In this document: positions 16,399 to 24,487 of the stretch, in pieces | Position numbering within the stretch: the stretch's first letter is position 1 | How the letters are laid out: each line of letters opens with the position of its first letter | From: Natronomonas salinimetallica | GTDB taxonomy: Archaea; Halobacteriota; Halobacteria; Halobacteriales; Haloarculaceae | Length of the DNA: 34,669 bases | NCBI RefSeq assembly: GCF_013839515.1 | Contig: NZ_JACDNQ010000007.1 | Span: 81,090 to 115,758 of the forward strand | Direction: 5' to 3' | The notes under the pieces: generated by a model | Seen by the model: the letters and a program-made list of their open reading frames with translations, nothing else | The model's database searches: none | What the model was told of the DNA's origin: nothing | Program-made: the position numbers and the translations under genes

Positions 16399-17130
16399 AT
16401 GTCACCCGAGAACACCGAGAACGATCCGGAACCGACCGACGCGGAACCGATCGACGCGGAAGCGACCGGCACGGAATCGGCGGCGTCGGGAGGGGACGAG
16501 CAGGCGGCGTCGGGAGGGGGCGAGCAAGCGGCGTCGGGAGAGGACGAGCAAGCGGCGTCGGGAGAGGACGAGCAGGCGGCGTCGGGAGAGGACGAGCAGG
16601 CGGCGTCGGGAGAGGACGAGCAGGTGGCGTCGGGAGGGGGCGAGCAAGCGGCGTCCGACGGAGACGGCGGGACCAGTGACGGGAAATCGGACTCGATTTC
16701 GGACATCGAACGGATCCTCCTCGATCCCGACAAACTGGTCCAGATGCTCGCGTACAACGGCCAAGCGGACATCGGGCAGAAGTCGAAGGCGGTGTATAGC
16801 CTCCGACCGCCGTTCGGCGAGACGGTCGAGCCGACGCTGAAACACCTCGACGAGGACTCGACGGACAGCAAGGCGGACGACGAGATTCACATGCGCCCGT
16901 TCCGGTTCGTCGTCGAAGGACGACAGGTGATCGAGCAGCGTCCGACCCGGGAGGTCGCAACGGAGGAACTCGACGCCGAGGATCCAACCGACGCGGCGAT
17001 CAACTCGTGGATCGACGAAGCGATGCTCACCTGGAAAGAACACGTCCGTGAGAACCTCGCCGAGTCGGTCGATATCTTCTCACCACACGGGATGTCCATC
17101 GTCAGCGTCGAATACGCGTCCGAGGAGTGA
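16399..17130 (+). CDS. Conserved haloarchaeal protein with N-terminal octapeptide repeats
   Basis: A 243-residue protein. Residues 1-27 are acidic and low-complexity. Residues 28-91 are eight 8-residue repeats of AASGEDEQ type (seven good, the last degenerate), coded by a 24-bp minisatellite. Residues 95-243 look like a folded domain without known function: [20 protein letters not shown], then a beta-rich stretch ([22 protein letters not shown]), [22 protein letters not shown], and a helical [23 protein letters not shown]. No signal peptide or membrane segment is seen, so it is probably cytosolic. Repeat number probably varies between strains. ATG 16399 is favoured over the upstream codon at 16384 by the TATA spacing. 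Confidence 0.8.
   Translation: MSPENTENDPEPTDAEPIDAEATGTESAASGGDEQAASGGGEQAASGEDEQAASGEDEQAASGEDEQAASGEDEQVASGGGEQAASDGDGGTSDGKSDSISDIERILLDPDKLVQMLAYNGQADIGQKSKAVYSLRPPFGETVEPTLKHLDEDSTDSKADDEIHMRPFRFVVEGRQVIEQRPTREVATEELDAEDPTDAAINSWIDEAMLTWKEHVRENLAESVDIFSPHGMSIVSVEYASEE
16480..16671 (+). repeat. 24-bp coding minisatellite, about eight copies
   Basis: GCGGCGTCGGGAGAGGACGA (first 20 of 24 bases) recurs in phase with the codons at 16480, 16504, 16528, 16552, 16576, 16600, 16624 and, degenerate, 16648. Four internal copies are nearly identical while the flanking ones carry GGGGGC or a GTG variant, a pattern expected from unequal exchange or slippage. Confidence 0.9.
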
Positions 17131-17247
17131 TCGGACCCCTCGCCGAGTCGACTCTCCGACCCGAGGGCGAGGGATATCCGCCGTACTCCCGATGGACACG
17201 GCCCGACAAACACAACACCGAAGGCCGCGCGGCGGCGAACGTATCCA

Positions 17248-18516
17248 ATGCATCTCATCGAAACCACGCGTGACCTTCTGGCGACGGGGCCGCTCTGTAA
17301 CTCCTGTCTCGGCCGCCCGGTCGCCGATCGGAGCTTCGGGTTGACGGACGAGGAACGCGGCCGCGCGCTCCGGACGACGCTTGCGCTCGAGGACGACATT
17401 CCCTACGAGGAGCCCGAAGCGCCTTGTTGGGTCTGTGAGGGGCTCTGTGATCGGTTCGACGAGCTCGCGGCGCGTACGATCGAAGCCCTGGGCGCGACGG
17501 AACTGTACACCTACCAGGTCGGAAGCCGGATCCCGCCGCTCGTCGAGGAGAACGACCGACTGCTCCGGATCGATGCCGGGTTGGATCCCGAGGCGGGCGA
17601 GGAACTCCGGGCCGAACTCAACCGCGAAGTCGGCAGACGGATCGGACGGCGCCTGGGCGCTGACGTCGACTTCGAGCGCCCCGACGTACAGTTCCTCCTC
17701 GATCTGGAGGCCGACTCCGTCGAGATCCAGCGCAACTCCGTCTCGGTGTACGGCCGCTACCGGAAGCTCGAACGGGGCATCCCACAGACGGAGTGGGAGA
17801 AGTTCGACGAGAGCGTCGAGGAACTCGTCGCGCCGCCGTTTTTGAGCGCCTTCCGCGGAACGGACGCGGTCTTTCACGGCGCGGGCCGCGAGGACGTCGA
17901 CGCGCTAATGGTCGGCTCCGGGCGGCCGTTCGTCCTCGAAATCAAAGAGCCTCGCCGCCGCGACGCCGACCTCACGGAGCTGCGGACGGCGGTCAACGAG
18001 GGAACCGACGGAAAGGTCGAGATCGAGGCGTTGGCGTTCGCGGCCCACGACATGGTCGAGCGGGTCAAAGAACACGACGCCTCGAAGACCTACCGGGCGA
18101 CGGTGGACTTCGTCGAGCCGGTCGATGCCGCCGCCTTCGAGGCGGCGATCGAGACACTCGATGGCGCGACGGTCGAACAGCGGACCCCCCACCGGGTCGA
18201 CCACCGGCGGGCCGATCTCGTCAGGGAACGGACGGTCCTCGATATCGAGGGTACCCTCACGGACGAGTACACCGCGACGGTTCGCGTCCACGGTGAGGGC
18301 GGACTATACATAAAAGAGCTCGTGAGCGGGGACGAGGGACGGACGGAACCGAGTCTCGCCGGTGTCCTCGGCGTCGACGCGACGGTGGCGGCCCTCGATG
18401 TGGTCGACGTCGAGGGCGTCGAAGCGCCGTTTTTCACGCCGGCGTTCCGTCTCGACCGGGAGGGCGACCCGGTCTCCGGCGACGAGGTGACGTCGGCCGG
18501 TAAGGACCCGGCGTGA
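17248..18516 (+). CDS. pus10: tRNA pseudouridine(54/55) synthase Pus10
   Basis: A 422-residue enzyme making pseudouridine at positions 54 and 55 of the tRNA T-loop in archaea. The N-terminal domain has Cys17-x2-Cys20 and Cys60-x2-Cys63 (plus Cys67), the zinc-binding pairs of Pus10, within a THUMP-like region. The catalytic domain contains FHGAGREDVDALM, in which Asp216 of GRED corresponds to the catalytic aspartate of the TruA-like GRTD motif. GSGRPFVLEIKEPRRR and the late HGEGGLYIKELVSGDEGRTEPS are diagnostic. The length is standard. It is a single gene, preceded by 117 bases with no obvious TATA box and followed by a hairpin. Confidence 0.95.
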   Translation: MHLIETTRDLLATGPLCNSCLGRPVADRSFGLTDEERGRALRTTLALEDDIPYEEPEAPCWVCEGLCDRFDELAARTIEALGATELYTYQVGSRIPPLVEENDRLLRIDAGLDPEAGEELRAELNREVGRRIGRRLGADVDFERPDVQFLLDLEADSVEIQRNSVSVYGRYRKLERGIPQTEWEKFDESVEELVAPPFLSAFRGTDAVFHGAGREDVDALMVGSGRPFVLEIKEPRRRDADLTELRTAVNEGTDGKVEIEALAFAAHDMVERVKEHDASKTYRATVDFVEPVDAAAFEAAIETLDGATVEQRTPHRVDHRRADLVRERTVLDIEGTLTDEYTATVRVHGEGGLYIKELVSGDEGRTEPSLAGVLGVDATVAALDVVDVEGVEAPFFTPAFRLDREGDPVSGDEVTSAGKDPA

Positions 18517-18562
18517 GTGATACTGGTGGACGAAATCAAATGAAACCGATTCGCGAGAGATC

Positions 18563-18586
18563 CGCCGTTCGCTCCGTCGAACGGCG
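18563..18586 (+). terminator. Hairpin downstream of pus10
   Basis: CGCCGTTCG-CTCCGT-CGAACGGCG is a perfect 9-bp stem with a six-base loop, 47 bases after the pus10 stop. A T-rich stretch (TGTTTATATTCTTTTGTC) follows 15 bases later. It is a plausible terminator. Confidence 0.45.
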
Positions 18587-18743
18587 TGATCCTCGTACGT
18601 CGTGTTTATATTCTTTTGTCCGTCAGTATGAGCCACGTCGGCCTCCCGCACCCGCAAACAGCTTAAACGTATACACGAAAACGCGCCGTGCAGCGGACGG
18701 CGGGTATATAATCGGTCGTTTTTATGCCTGAATCACTACAAAA

Positions 18744-18998
18744 ATGTGTTCCGAAGACGGGCATGCCCACGACGTCGTCGATTGGACCGTTCTAAAATCG
18801 ATCCAGAAAGCCAACGCCGAATCGATGGGCGCGATGGAGCAGTACCTCCTCATCGCGAGTTACCCGGACGCCGTCGGGAGCGCCGACCGAACCCGAGAGC
18901 TGCTCGAGCGATCGATCGAGCACCACGAGCGGGTCATCGAGCAACTGGAACTGGCCGCGACCGAGATCGACGCGGAGATTACGCGAGAGACCTCCTAG
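18744..18998 (+). CDS. Small helical protein of unknown function
   Basis: An 84-residue acidic protein, probably cytosolic, with no signal peptide or membrane segment. It seems to be two or three long helices (VVDWTVLKSIQKANAESMGA; DRTRELLERSIEHHERVIEQ), with a His-His pair in the second. No family is recognised. Upstream AT-rich elements GTATATAATC (18703-18712) and TTTTTATG (18718-18725) lie 20-40 bases before the ATG, so the gene probably has its own promoter. A winged-helix gene follows 65 bases downstream on the same strand. Confidence 0.65.
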   Translation: MCSEDGHAHDVVDWTVLKSIQKANAESMGAMEQYLLIASYPDAVGSADRTRELLERSIEHHERVIEQLELAATEIDAEITRETS

Positions 18999-19063
18999 CA
19001 TCCGTGGGTACCGTCGGCCGACACTATCAAAACCGAGACACACGAACCCCTACACACTGGACT

Positions 19064-19348
19064 ATGAAATTGGCCTCCCCAACCGACTTCGACGTCCTGG
19101 AGTCACTCTCCGACGGCAAACGAAACACCGCGGCGAACATCGCCATCGAGATCGACCGCGACCGCGCGTATATCAACACGCGGTTGCCCCTTCTCACCGA
19201 CCACGGCCTCCTCGAGCGTATCGGGCCGGCCCCGAACAGCGGACTCTATGAGATCACCCCAAAGGGGCGGGCCGCGCTCCGATACCGCGAGGCGTACCAC
19301 GACGACGACACCGACTTCGAGACGCTGGTCGAGTCGGAAATCGACTAG
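19064..19348 (+). CDS. Small winged-helix DNA-binding protein
   Basis: A 94-residue protein that is almost wholly a winged helix-turn-helix: FDVLESLSDGKRNTAANIAI, recognition helix YINTRLPLLTDHGLLERIG, wing NSGLYEITPKGRAALRYR, then an acidic tail. It is similar to PhiH1-repressor-like and PadR-like haloarchaeal regulators. It may control itself or the exported-protein genes 116 bases downstream, where an inverted repeat straddles the TATA box; that link is inference. ATG 19064 is used because the frame upstream of it continues only out of the 84-residue gene in another phase. Confidence 0.8.
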   Translation: MKLASPTDFDVLESLSDGKRNTAANIAIEIDRDRAYINTRLPLLTDHGLLERIGPAPNSGLYEITPKGRAALRYREAYHDDDTDFETLVESEID

Positions 19349-19415
19349 ACTGCCTGTTCTGGAGCAACCTCCGATCGTTCCGACCGGTAGACGGTCCCTC
19401 TGGTCGATTTCAGTA

Positions 19416-19449
19416 GTACATACTAGCAGTAGATATTAAACATATGTAC
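19416..19449 (+). promoter_or_regulatory. TATA box flanked by 7-bp inverted repeats, surface-protein promoter
   Basis: GTACATA (19416-19422) and TATGTAC (19443-19449) are perfect inverted arms 20 bases apart. Between them is TATTAAA (19434-19440), centred about 28 bases before ATG 19465. Binding of a dimeric regulator to the arms would block TBP. Confidence 0.5.
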
Positions 19450-19464
19450 GGTTAGCTACCGCCA

Positions 19465-22260
19465 ATGACATACAACGGTCGGACGGGTCGGATCAGCGTC
19501 GTGATACTCCTAACGGTCTCGATGGCGGCGATCACCGTTCTCTTCGTCCCGCCCGCGGCGGCGCAACCCGAGATCACCCCCGCCGACTACGAGTACGACG
19601 GCAGTGATCTCCTGATCGAGGGCTCTGTGACCGCCACCGACGGGACGGTACTACTCACCCTCGACGAAACCGCGGCGGAGACCGATACGATTCACGTCGA
19701 ACTCGGAGACGGCCACTCCGGTTTCGAAATCGCGGCCGTCACCGACGAAACGACCACCGACGTCGGGATCTCACTCGAGGCCACCGCCGAGACGATCACC
19801 ATCCAACTCACCGATCCCGGCGCGGACGGGACCTACGACGGGGCGGAGATCCGCGTCGGCGTCGACCTCACCGCTACCGACGGCATCGCCGGCCGTGCCC
19901 ACGAGTACGACTCGACCCCGATCGCGACTGTCACGGCCGACGACACGGGGGGAACCCTCGTCGGGCAGGCGGCCCTCCGGGTTACGGTGGATCCGAGTGC
20001 GGAGATCGGGTTCGATGCTGATACGATTAACGAGATGATATCGCAGGGATATGCTCCTGTCTGGGAGTACGATTTCTTCGTGATCGATTTTTCTCATGAA
20101 TCAGTAACAGTTGTGAGTAATGATAAAATAAATATCTCTGTTGACCCAGGCGCAGTCCATCCAGGCGATGAGGATGGAATCGGAATCTATGACGTATGGA
20201 CTGAGGGTATCTTGGGTAAGAATATAACTGGAGTTGAAGTTGCTGCATCCAGCAGCGCGAACGTATTAAACGGTAGTAATGATCAAGTTACGATTACAAT
20301 ACGTACAGCAAATGACGAGCCAAAGCTAGTCTCGAATGAAGCTATTGTAGTCGGGGTACAGCTGAGTGTAAGAACTGAGCCGATGTGGCGGGCTGCCGAC
20401 CGATACCGCAACGTCGACCTCCTCACAGTCGACGTCGAGGGGGAAGACAACGCCGAACTGACCGACAACAGCGACGTGCGAACGGAGACGCCGGTGGTCT
20501 TGGACATCTACCCCGGCGAACCGAACGCCGAGGGGTTCGACCTCGGGGTCGACAACGGGGCGGAGTTCGGTATCGGCGAGGGCCGGTCGCTGTCGGTCGA
20601 CGGCCTCGAAGACGGGTACGGCAACGAAATCCCGCGAGCGGCGTTCGAGTTCGTAGTGGACGGGTACACGGGCCGACACGTTCACTCCGGTATCTGGACG
20701 GAGACGGACGGAACCGGCGGCCCCGATCTCGACGGGACGGGGGTACTGGACGTCTCCTTGGGGGTGTTCGATCTGTCCGCGACGGTGACCGACGTCCCCG
20801 GCCCGGCGGAGCCGACCGGGACCACCGACGCGGACCGTACGGAAACCGCGACGGGGATCACGGTCTACCCCGACGACGTACGCGTCGATACGACGGCTGG
20901 GTACCGTGATTTCGACGTCGGGGCGAACGCGACGATCGAGATCGCGGTGGATCTCGGGGTCGAATCGGACGACGTCGGGCAAGTCGACGTCGAACTTCGA
21001 CGCGAGTCGGGGAACGGGACCGTCACGTTCGATCCCGGTAGCGGATCGCCGACGTCGACCGACCTCTGGGAGGAGACCGGTTATGGAGGCGACGACCGAC
21101 TCGGGCGGGAGAACCCCTGGGCGATCGAGCGCGATCTCACCGCCGCCGACTTCGACGGGGGCGTCCGGCGGTACGTCCTCGACGCCGACACGGCGGCCCG
21201 ATACGAAATCGCCGCGACCGTGATGCCCTACGGCGCATCGCTTGATCCGGATCCGTCGGCGGTCGAGACGTCGCTTGCGGACGATCCCGGAGACGTCAAC
21301 CGGGGGAGCGTCGGGATCACCGCGACCGGCCCGATCGACGGCATCACGAACGTCTCGGTCCGCGGCGACGACGAGTTCGTCGGGATCGAGACGGACGAGG
21401 GCGGCGCTGTCGAGATCGATATCGGGGGATTCGAGGACGCGAACGGCAACACGGTGACGAATACCGACGAGGCGGTCGCGGTTCGGTTCGGCGGGGCGAA
21501 CGCCGGGACGGCGAGCCCGATCGCCGGGGACGGATCGACCGTCGTCACCGCCGATCCGACCGCGATCGACGCCGGCAGCGTCGAGACCGGGACCGACACC
21601 GAGGTCGCGATCGAACTCGCGGGCGGCATCCAGCGGAACGAGACCGGCCTGACGCTGCTCCACCGGGTGATAGAGCGTCCCGGCGGCACGTGGCGATCGG
21701 GGTCGCTACCGCTGCCCGCATCGGTCTACGTCGACGCCGACGGCGATCGGGACGTCGTCCAGTGGAATCCCGAACGCGAGTCCTACGAGGGGGTCGCGGC
21801 CGACGTCGCCGGCGATACCATCGGCGTCGGCCGGATCGGGCACGAAGACCTCCACCGGGGGTTTTACGCCTACTCCTCGGACGGCGGGCTCCGGATCGGA
21901 TTCGACTACGTCACGACGGCCGAGGGGGCGATCGGGACGGACGGGATCGACCTCGCCCCCGGGTGGCACCTGGCGAGTTCGAACTACGATATCTCCTCGC
22001 ACTCGCGACGGGACCTCGCCGCCGACGTGAACTGGGCGACGTACGGGTTCGGCGACGGTGACGACGCCTTCGCCGTCTGGAACGCCGGCCGGACTGGTCG
22101 GCTTCACGACGACACCCCAGGGATCGACGTCGACGGGGCGAGTGAGTCGGTCGGCCACGACGAAGCGTACTGGATCGAGATCGACGACGGCGATCAAGCG
22201 CCGCTGGTTCGTCGCATCGTCTCGCCGACGTTCTCTGAAAACAGCGGGACGGACGAATGA
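19465..22260 (+). CDS. Large exported beta-rich surface protein with internal AT-rich block
   Basis: A 931-residue protein. Residues 10-32 are a Sec-type signal sequence (ISVVILLTVSMAAITVLFV then PPAAAQ, a likely cleavage site). The mature part is strongly acidic, beta-rich and contains several Asn-x-Ser/Thr sites, as in haloarchaeal surface glycoproteins or adhesins. It reads as several repeated-looking immunoglobulin-like modules. The last 150 residues contain IDLAPGWHLASSNYDISS, a motif I associate with haloarchaeal surface proteins. There is no C-terminal membrane anchor, so it may be released or held by the following gene's product. Residues about 183-308 are encoded by DNA of about 43% GC (my count over 20041-20340), far below the flanks. 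The stop overlaps the next start (ATGA). Confidence 0.8.
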   Translation: MTYNGRTGRISVVILLTVSMAAITVLFVPPAAAQPEITPADYEYDGSDLLIEGSVTATDGTVLLTLDETAAETDTIHVELGDGHSGFEIAAVTDETTTDVGISLEATAETITIQLTDPGADGTYDGAEIRVGVDLTATDGIAGRAHEYDSTPIATVTADDTGGTLVGQAALRVTVDPSAEIGFDADTINEMISQGYAPVWEYDFFVIDFSHESVTVVSNDKINISVDPGAVHPGDEDGIGIYDVWTEGILGKNITGVEVAASSSANVLNGSNDQVTITIRTANDEPKLVSNEAIVVGVQLSVRTEPMWRAADRYRNVDLLTVDVEGEDNAELTDNSDVRTETPVVLDIYPGEPNAEGFDLGVDNGAEFGIGEGRSLSVDGLEDGYGNEIPRAAFEFVVDGYTGRHVHSGIWTETDGTGGPDLDGTGVLDVSLGVFDLSATVTDVPGPAEPTGTTDADRTETATGITVYPDDVRVDTTAGYRDFDVGANATIEIAVDLGVESDDVGQVDVELRRESGNGTVTFDPGSGSPTSTDLWEETGYGGDDRLGRENPWAIERDLTAADFDGGVRRYVLDADTAARYEIAATVMPYGASLDPDPSAVETSLADDPGDVNRGSVGITATGPIDGITNVSVRGDDEFVGIETDEGGAVEIDIGGFEDANGNTVTNTDEAVAVRFGGANAGTASPIAGDGSTVVTADPTAIDAGSVETGTDTEVAIELAGGIQRNETGLTLLHRVIERPGGTWRSGSLPLPASVYVDADGDRDVVQWNPERESYEGVAADVAGDTIGVGRIGHEDLHRGFYAYSSDGGLRIGFDYVTTAEGAIGTDGIDLAPGWHLASSNYDISSHSRRDLAADVNWATYGFGDGDDAFAVWNAGRTGRLHDDTPGIDVDGASESVGHDEAYWIEIDDGDQAPLVRRIVSPTFSENSGTDE

Positions 22261-23732
22261 GCGTCGGGGGGCGAACCGCCGGGGCGACCGGCGTTGATCG
22301 CTTGGTGGTGGTTTTGCTCACCGCCCTGGTGGCGACAGGCATTGCTTGTGGTGCGTCCGTCGGCCCGGTGACGGCGGACAGCGGCCCGGGTGAGCCGGCT
22401 TCGTTTTACGGAACGGCGGCCGATGCGGACGGGAAACCGGTCGACTCGGGAACGACGATCGTCGCCGTCGTCGACGGCGAGACGAGAGATTCGATCACCG
22501 TCGATCCGGACGGCGAGTACGGTGGCGGAGGGGCGTTCGACGGGAAGCTTCGGATCGACAGTGAGGCGGGCGAGGAAGTAACGTTCCGACGCGGCGACGC
22601 TGGCGGTTCGATCGGTGGCTCGGCCGAACTGGTCCCCGGCGTGTTCGAGGAGGCGTTGATTTTCCCGGCGGAATCTACCGAAGCTGATTCAGACCCCGAT
22701 GGGGACAATACGGACGGCCCAACGTCGGATTCGGACTCGTCGACATCGGATGGAGGGACGGATGATTCGGACTCGTCAGTTGATGGCTCAGATAATCCAA
22801 CCGAGGATCCAAACGAATCCGGTGACGATAGTGAGAGCAGTGGCGGGAGCAGTGGCGATGGGAGCAGTGGCGGCAGCAGTGGTGGCGGCGGTGGTGGTGG
22901 CGGTGGGGGGAGCAGTGGTGGTGGCGGTGGTGGTGGCGGTGGGGGGAGCAGTGGTGGTGGCGGCGGTGGTGGGGGCGGCGGTGGTGGTGGCAGTGGTGAC
23001 AACAAAAATAGCAGCGGAGGCGGTAGCACAGATACCGACGATAAGGACAGCTTCGATGTAGAGTTCCCCAACGCTTCTAATCCCGTCTTCGAGGGGCGGT
23101 TCGTGATCAAGGACGCCTATCCGGATGCATCGGAGACGACGGCCGTCTTCGAGGGACCGACCGTCCGGGAGATCGGCTTCGAGGACGACGATGCGAGCGG
23201 TACCGTCTGGATTCGCGAGTACGGGAACGTCACCGGCGACGTGCCGCCGCTGCCGGGCGATCTCCGGGTTATCTCCGCATCGATCATCACGGTCCCGTCC
23301 GCCCAACGCGAGACACCGGCGGTCGTCCGCGCGGTCGTCGATCCCGAACGGCTACGGGCGAAAAACGTCGTTCCGGACCGACTCGGGGTGTATCGGCTGC
23401 CGAGCGGCGGCGACGAGTGGCACGCGCTTCCGACCGAGACGTTCGGCGTCGATGACGGGATACTCGTCGAAGCGGAGACGCCGGGGTTCTCACAGTTCGT
23501 CATCGCCGGGCCGGCGACGCCGGGGTTGATCGGGTCCGATGCCACTCCAGCATCGGCCTCGAAGACACCCGACCCGGACGGGGCGAACGGGGTCAGAGAC
23601 GTAATGAGGCGACTGTCGGGCTCGTACGTGCTCGAGACGGTCGGGATCAGCCGACCGACGGCGGCGCTTCTCGCCCTGTTAGCCGTCGTCGCCGTCATCG
23701 CGCGGATCTTCATCCCGCGCGGGCGACGCTGA
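22257..23732 (+). CDS. Exported membrane-anchored protein with poly-glycine linker and PGF-pre-PGF-like region
   Basis: A 491-residue protein. Residues 15-40 are a signal sequence (LVVVLLTALVATGIACG). A small beta domain follows (GEPASFYGTAADADGKPVDS, resembling carboxypeptidase-like or surface-protein modules). Residues about 140-265 are a Ser/Asp/Gly linker with runs of ten or more glycines. A beta domain after residue 270 has DPERLRAKNV...YRLPSGGDEWHALPTET and ETPGFSQFVIAGPA, resembling the PGF-pre-PGF region of archaeal surface proteins. The C-terminal hydrophobic helix (PTAALLALLAVVAVIARIFI) and RGRR make a membrane anchor. Translation is coupled to the preceding exported protein, which suggests the two form a surface complex. 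Confidence 0.8.
   Translation: MSVGGRTAGATGVDRLVVVLLTALVATGIACGASVGPVTADSGPGEPASFYGTAADADGKPVDSGTTIVAVVDGETRDSITVDPDGEYGGGGAFDGKLRIDSEAGEEVTFRRGDAGGSIGGSAELVPGVFEEALIFPAESTEADSDPDGDNTDGPTSDSDSSTSDGGTDDSDSSVDGSDNPTEDPNESGDDSESSGGSSGDGSSGGSSGGGGGGGGGGSSGGGGGGGGGGSSGGGGGGGGGGGGGSGDNKNSSGGGSTDTDDKDSFDVEFPNASNPVFEGRFVIKDAYPDASETTAVFEGPTVREIGFEDDDASGTVWIREYGNVTGDVPPLPGDLRVISASIITVPSAQRETPAVVRAVVDPERLRAKNVVPDRLGVYRLPSGGDEWHALPTETFGVDDGILVEAETPGFSQFVIAGPATPGLIGSDATPASASKTPDPDGANGVRDVMRRLSGSYVLETVGISRPTAALLALLAVVAVIARIFIPRGRR
22875..22990 (+). repeat. 36-bp tandem repeat encoding SSGGGGGGGGGG
   Basis: Two good 36-base units (22875-22910, 22911-22946) and a third, expanded unit (from 22947) share AGCAGTGGTGGTGGCGGTGG. 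The coding strand has many GG and GGGGGG runs and could form G-quadruplexes. The length is likely unstable. Confidence 0.85.
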
Positions 23733-23811
23733 GCCGGGCGAAGGCTCCGACCCCCGACCCGACTCGCTGGCACGTGGCAACCGTTTTGTCGTCGGTGCTG
23801 GTATTGGACCC

Positions 23812-24444
23812 ATGCAGTTCGGCGTCGACGAGGCCGGCAAAGGTCCCGTTCTGGGGTCGATGTTTGCGGCGGCGGTGCGTGCCCCCAGAGAAGCGCTACC
23901 GGCGGGTATCGACGACTCGAAGCGACTGTCGGCGTCCAACCGAGAGGACCTCGCAGACCGGATTCGAGACGACGCTCGCATCGGGATCGGGCTCGCGGAA
24001 ATCACGCCCCGACGGATCGACGCCGGGAACATGAACGACCTGACGGTCACTGCACACGCCGACGCGGCGGCGGCCGTCGTCGGGCCGGGTGATACCGGCC
24101 ACTGTGACGCCGGCGACGTCGACGCCGACAGGTTCGCCTCGCGCGTCGAGGCCGAACTCGGCGCTGCCGTCACGGTCGAGGCCACCCACGGTGCGGACGG
24201 ATCCGACGCCCTCGTCGGCGCGGCGAGCATCGTAGCGAAAAGCGCGCGCGAACGCCACGTCGAATCCCTCGCGGCTCGGCTCGGCGAGATCGGCAGCGGC
24301 TATCCGAGCGATCCGACGACACGGTCGTTCCTCCGGCGATACGTCGAAGAACACGGGACGTTCCCGCCGCAGACGAGGCGCTCGTGGTCGACGTGTGCGT
24401 CGATCCGGGCGGCGGTCGAACAGACCGGTCTCGGGGATTTCTAG
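23812..24444 (+). CDS. rnhB: Ribonuclease HII
   Basis: A 210-residue RNase HII that nicks DNA at embedded ribonucleotides and removes RNA primers. GVDEAGKGPVLG (Asp6, Glu7) provides the first two metal ligands. DDSKRLS is the conserved substrate-contacting segment, and GADGSDALVGAASIVAKSAR contains a further catalytic aspartate context. SGYPSDPTTRSFL and FPPQTRRSWST are conserved archaeal C-terminal motifs. The length is normal. It lies 79 bases after the surface-protein operon and 43 bases before cofH, on the same strand. Confidence 0.93.
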   Translation: MQFGVDEAGKGPVLGSMFAAAVRAPREALPAGIDDSKRLSASNREDLADRIRDDARIGIGLAEITPRRIDAGNMNDLTVTAHADAAAAVVGPGDTGHCDAGDVDADRFASRVEAELGAAVTVEATHGADGSDALVGAASIVAKSARERHVESLAARLGEIGSGYPSDPTTRSFLRRYVEEHGTFPPQTRRSWSTCASIRAAVEQTGLGDF

Positions 24445-24487
24445 TGGGTGACGACACCCCTATTATGCTCCGGTCGGGAGGGGTGGT

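Noticed and set aside
16290-16871. N-terminal extension of thrS on the minus strand, Ser/Pro-rich repeats
   Set aside because: It is the reverse reading of the 24-bp minisatellite and the plus-strand gene; the TGS domain starts at 16289.
20326-21663. 445-codon minus-strand frame within the surface-protein gene
   Set aside because: It is antisense to a frame with a signal peptide and coherent domain sequence; it is Arg/Asp/Val-rich without motifs.
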